NCBI GenBank assembly: GCA_040902585.1
Contig: JBBDXA010000072.1
Coordinates: 1 to 6,549, forward strand
Direction of reading: 5' to 3'
Length of the DNA: 6,549 nucleotides
DNA from: JBBDXA01 sp040902585
GTDB lineage: Bacteria > Planctomycetota > Phycisphaerae > Phycisphaerales > Phycisphaeraceae
The translations under genes and the position numbers were made by a program. Below the pieces are notes generated by a model. The model saw nothing but the letters and a program-made list of their open reading frames with translations. It did no database searches and was not told the origin of the DNA. This document shows, in pieces, positions 5,705 to 6,549 of the stretch (position 1 is the first letter of the stretch; each line of letters starts with the position of its first letter).

Positions 5705-5786
5705 CCCTTCAATCGCGACAACTGCCTTCTGCTTGGAGCGACAGATTCTCGCGAAACGGAACCCTGACCCTCGAAAGGAGTTCATC

Positions 5787-6347
5787 ATGAAAGCGAAAGG
5801 AACATGTATCGCGGTTTTGCTCGCCCTCGCATCGGCCGGCCTCGTCGCCTGCCAGTCCACGCCCGTTCAACCGGTCGCACAGGCCGACAAGGACTACCTC
5901 CGGCAGGATGCCGAGGGAATCCTTCAGGTCTGGGACAAGAATTACCCTGAAGCGACCGCACGCCTGAAGGAGGCGTATGCCTACGCGATCTTCCCCAACG
6001 TGACCAAAGGCGCGATCGGCATAGGCGGGGCGTACGGCCGCGGCATGGTCTACGAGCAGGGCAACCTCATCGGTTATGCCGACCTCTCGCAGGCCACTGT
6101 CGGTGCCCAGCTCGGCGGACAGAGCTATTCCGAGTTGATCCTCTTCCGCGACAGGTTCGCGCTGGAACATTTCAAACGCGGCAACATGGAGTTCGCCGCG
6201 CAGGCCTCGGCGATCGCCGCCAACAAGGCCGCCTCCACCGATGTCAACTACGAAAACGGCGTCCTCGTTTTCACCAGCGGTCGCGGCGGCCTGATGTTCG
6301 AAGCCGCCATCGGCGGACAGAAGTTCCGCTTCGAACCTGCGACGTGA
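5787..6347 (+). CDS. SYLF-domain (Ysc84-type) lipoprotein
   Basis: A 186-residue secreted lipoprotein with a SYLF lipid-binding domain. Seen: a signal peptide (basic MKAK, hydrophobic core 8-20) ending in the lipobox LVAC, so lipidation is predicted at C22. The following residue is Q, which by the usual sorting rule favours the outer membrane. The domain follows: AYAYAIFPNVTKGAIGIGGAYGRG (63-86), the glycine-rich SYLF entry; LIGYADLSQATVGAQLGGQSYSELILF (94-120); and a C-terminal GVLVFTSGRGGLMFEAAIGGQKF (158-180). The whole mature protein is essentially this domain, as in many bacterial members. Start ATG 5787 has AAGGAG 6 nt upstream. The gene is monocistronic, between a divergent promoter region and its own terminator. 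Eukaryotic SYLF proteins bind phosphoinositides; the bacterial role is poorly defined, probably envelope-related. Confidence 0.92.
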   Translation: MKAKGTCIAVLLALASAGLVACQSTPVQPVAQADKDYLRQDAEGILQVWDKNYPEATARLKEAYAYAIFPNVTKGAIGIGGAYGRGMVYEQGNLIGYADLSQATVGAQLGGQSYSELILFRDRFALEHFKRGNMEFAAQASAIAANKAASTDVNYENGVLVFTSGRGGLMFEAAIGGQKFRFEPAT

Positions 6348-6381
6348 CCCCTTCTCCTGAATAGCAACCTGATCCTTCATC

Positions 6382-6417
6382 GGCCGCCCGACGCCCCGCG
6401 CCGGGCGGCCTCTTTTT
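6382..6417 (+). terminator. Intrinsic terminator of the SYLF gene
   Basis: A perfect 9-bp stem, GGCCGCCCG (6382-6390) / CGGGCGGCC (6402-6410), with an 11-nt loop, followed by TCTTTTT (6411-6417). It begins 34 nt past the TGA stop. Confidence 0.93.
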
Positions 6418-6451
6418 CCGACCGCGACCACATTATGAGGCAAGATCAGTT

Positions 6452-6497
6452 GGGGTGGCATGGGCAAGCGGTGTCTTCGGAGCTTGGGCCTGCCCCC
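6452..6497. repeat. Hairpin repeat with a UUCG-type loop in the 3' flank
   Basis: Arms 6452-6469 (GGGGTGGCATGGGCAAGC) and 6482-6497 (GCTTGGGCCTGCCCCC) are imperfect inverted repeats with a 2-nt length difference. The loop region contains C-TTCG-G (6476-6480), a stable RNA tetraloop. There is no T-run, so it is not an intrinsic terminator. It is probably a third kind of dispersed palindromic repeat. Nothing else recognisable is seen in 6421-6549. Confidence 0.5.
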
Positions 6498-6549
6498 ATT
6501 CGGTGGAGAGGGTGAGGCAGCGGCGGGGTGAGAAGATGATAATGCCCTG

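Larger units (their letters stand above)
5338..5786. other. Divergent intergenic region between the SorC-like and SYLF genes
   Basis: A 449-bp non-coding stretch. It holds the Shine-Dalgarno of the SorC-like gene at its left end, a pair of GGTGCGCAC direct repeats near the middle, a candidate plus-strand promoter near 5676-5704, and the AAAGGAG ribosome site of the SYLF gene. An imperfect inverted repeat also links 5575-5588 (TCGCGGAGAATCTG) to 5742-5754. Open frames exist in it, but none has coding-like sequence or a ribosome site. Confidence 0.6.

Noticed and set aside
5379..5786. N-terminal extension of the SYLF protein back to 5379
   Set aside because: The ATG at 5787 has an excellent Shine-Dalgarno and begins a signal peptide; the extension would put the signal sequence mid-protein and translate the operator region.
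5709..6467. 252-residue open frame on the minus strand opposite the SYLF gene
   Set aside because: The plus strand has a Shine-Dalgarno, signal peptide, lipobox, SYLF domain and terminator; the minus frame reads backward through that terminator and has no motif.

Overview
This is a GC-rich bacterial window with five genes on the minus strand and one on the plus strand. The glycine-rich RRM proteins, the SYLF lipoprotein and the palindromic intergenic repeats of several designs suggest a planctomycete-like (perhaps Phycisphaerae) or other environmental Gram-negative genome. That placement is inference; no rRNA or marker gene is present.

Left part (1-1320): two paralogous minus-strand genes encode small RNA-binding proteins, each with one RRM followed by a glycine/arginine tail. 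The left copy runs off the window and has an odd non-glycine tail at the edge. Both copies share a promoter layout (16-bp spacer, a common CCGGA block), a leader of about 110 nt with conserved blocks, and the same C-run / T-run / GGGAG arrangement before the start codon. Between them lie a double-hairpin palindromic repeat and the intrinsic terminator of the right copy.

Middle part (1322-5337): three co-directional minus-strand genes. In transcription order they are a SorC-like ligand-binding regulator, an ATP-grasp ligase with a distinctive C-terminal domain, and an M20 zinc peptidase/deacylase with a complete set of metal ligands. A regulator, a ligase that forms an amide-type bond and a hydrolase that cuts one suggests a small control circuit for a peptide-like metabolite. 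The substrate cannot be read from sequence. A 41-nt inverted repeat sits between the ligase and hydrolase genes, and an 11-bp inverted repeat sits at the ligase start.

Right part (5338-6549): a 449-bp divergent intergenic region carries two GGTGCGCAC direct repeats 33 bp apart, which are candidate operators for the SorC-like gene. It is followed by a plus-strand lipoprotein gene with a SYLF (Ysc84-type) domain and a strong intrinsic terminator. The last 130 bases hold one more hairpin repeat and no recognisable gene.
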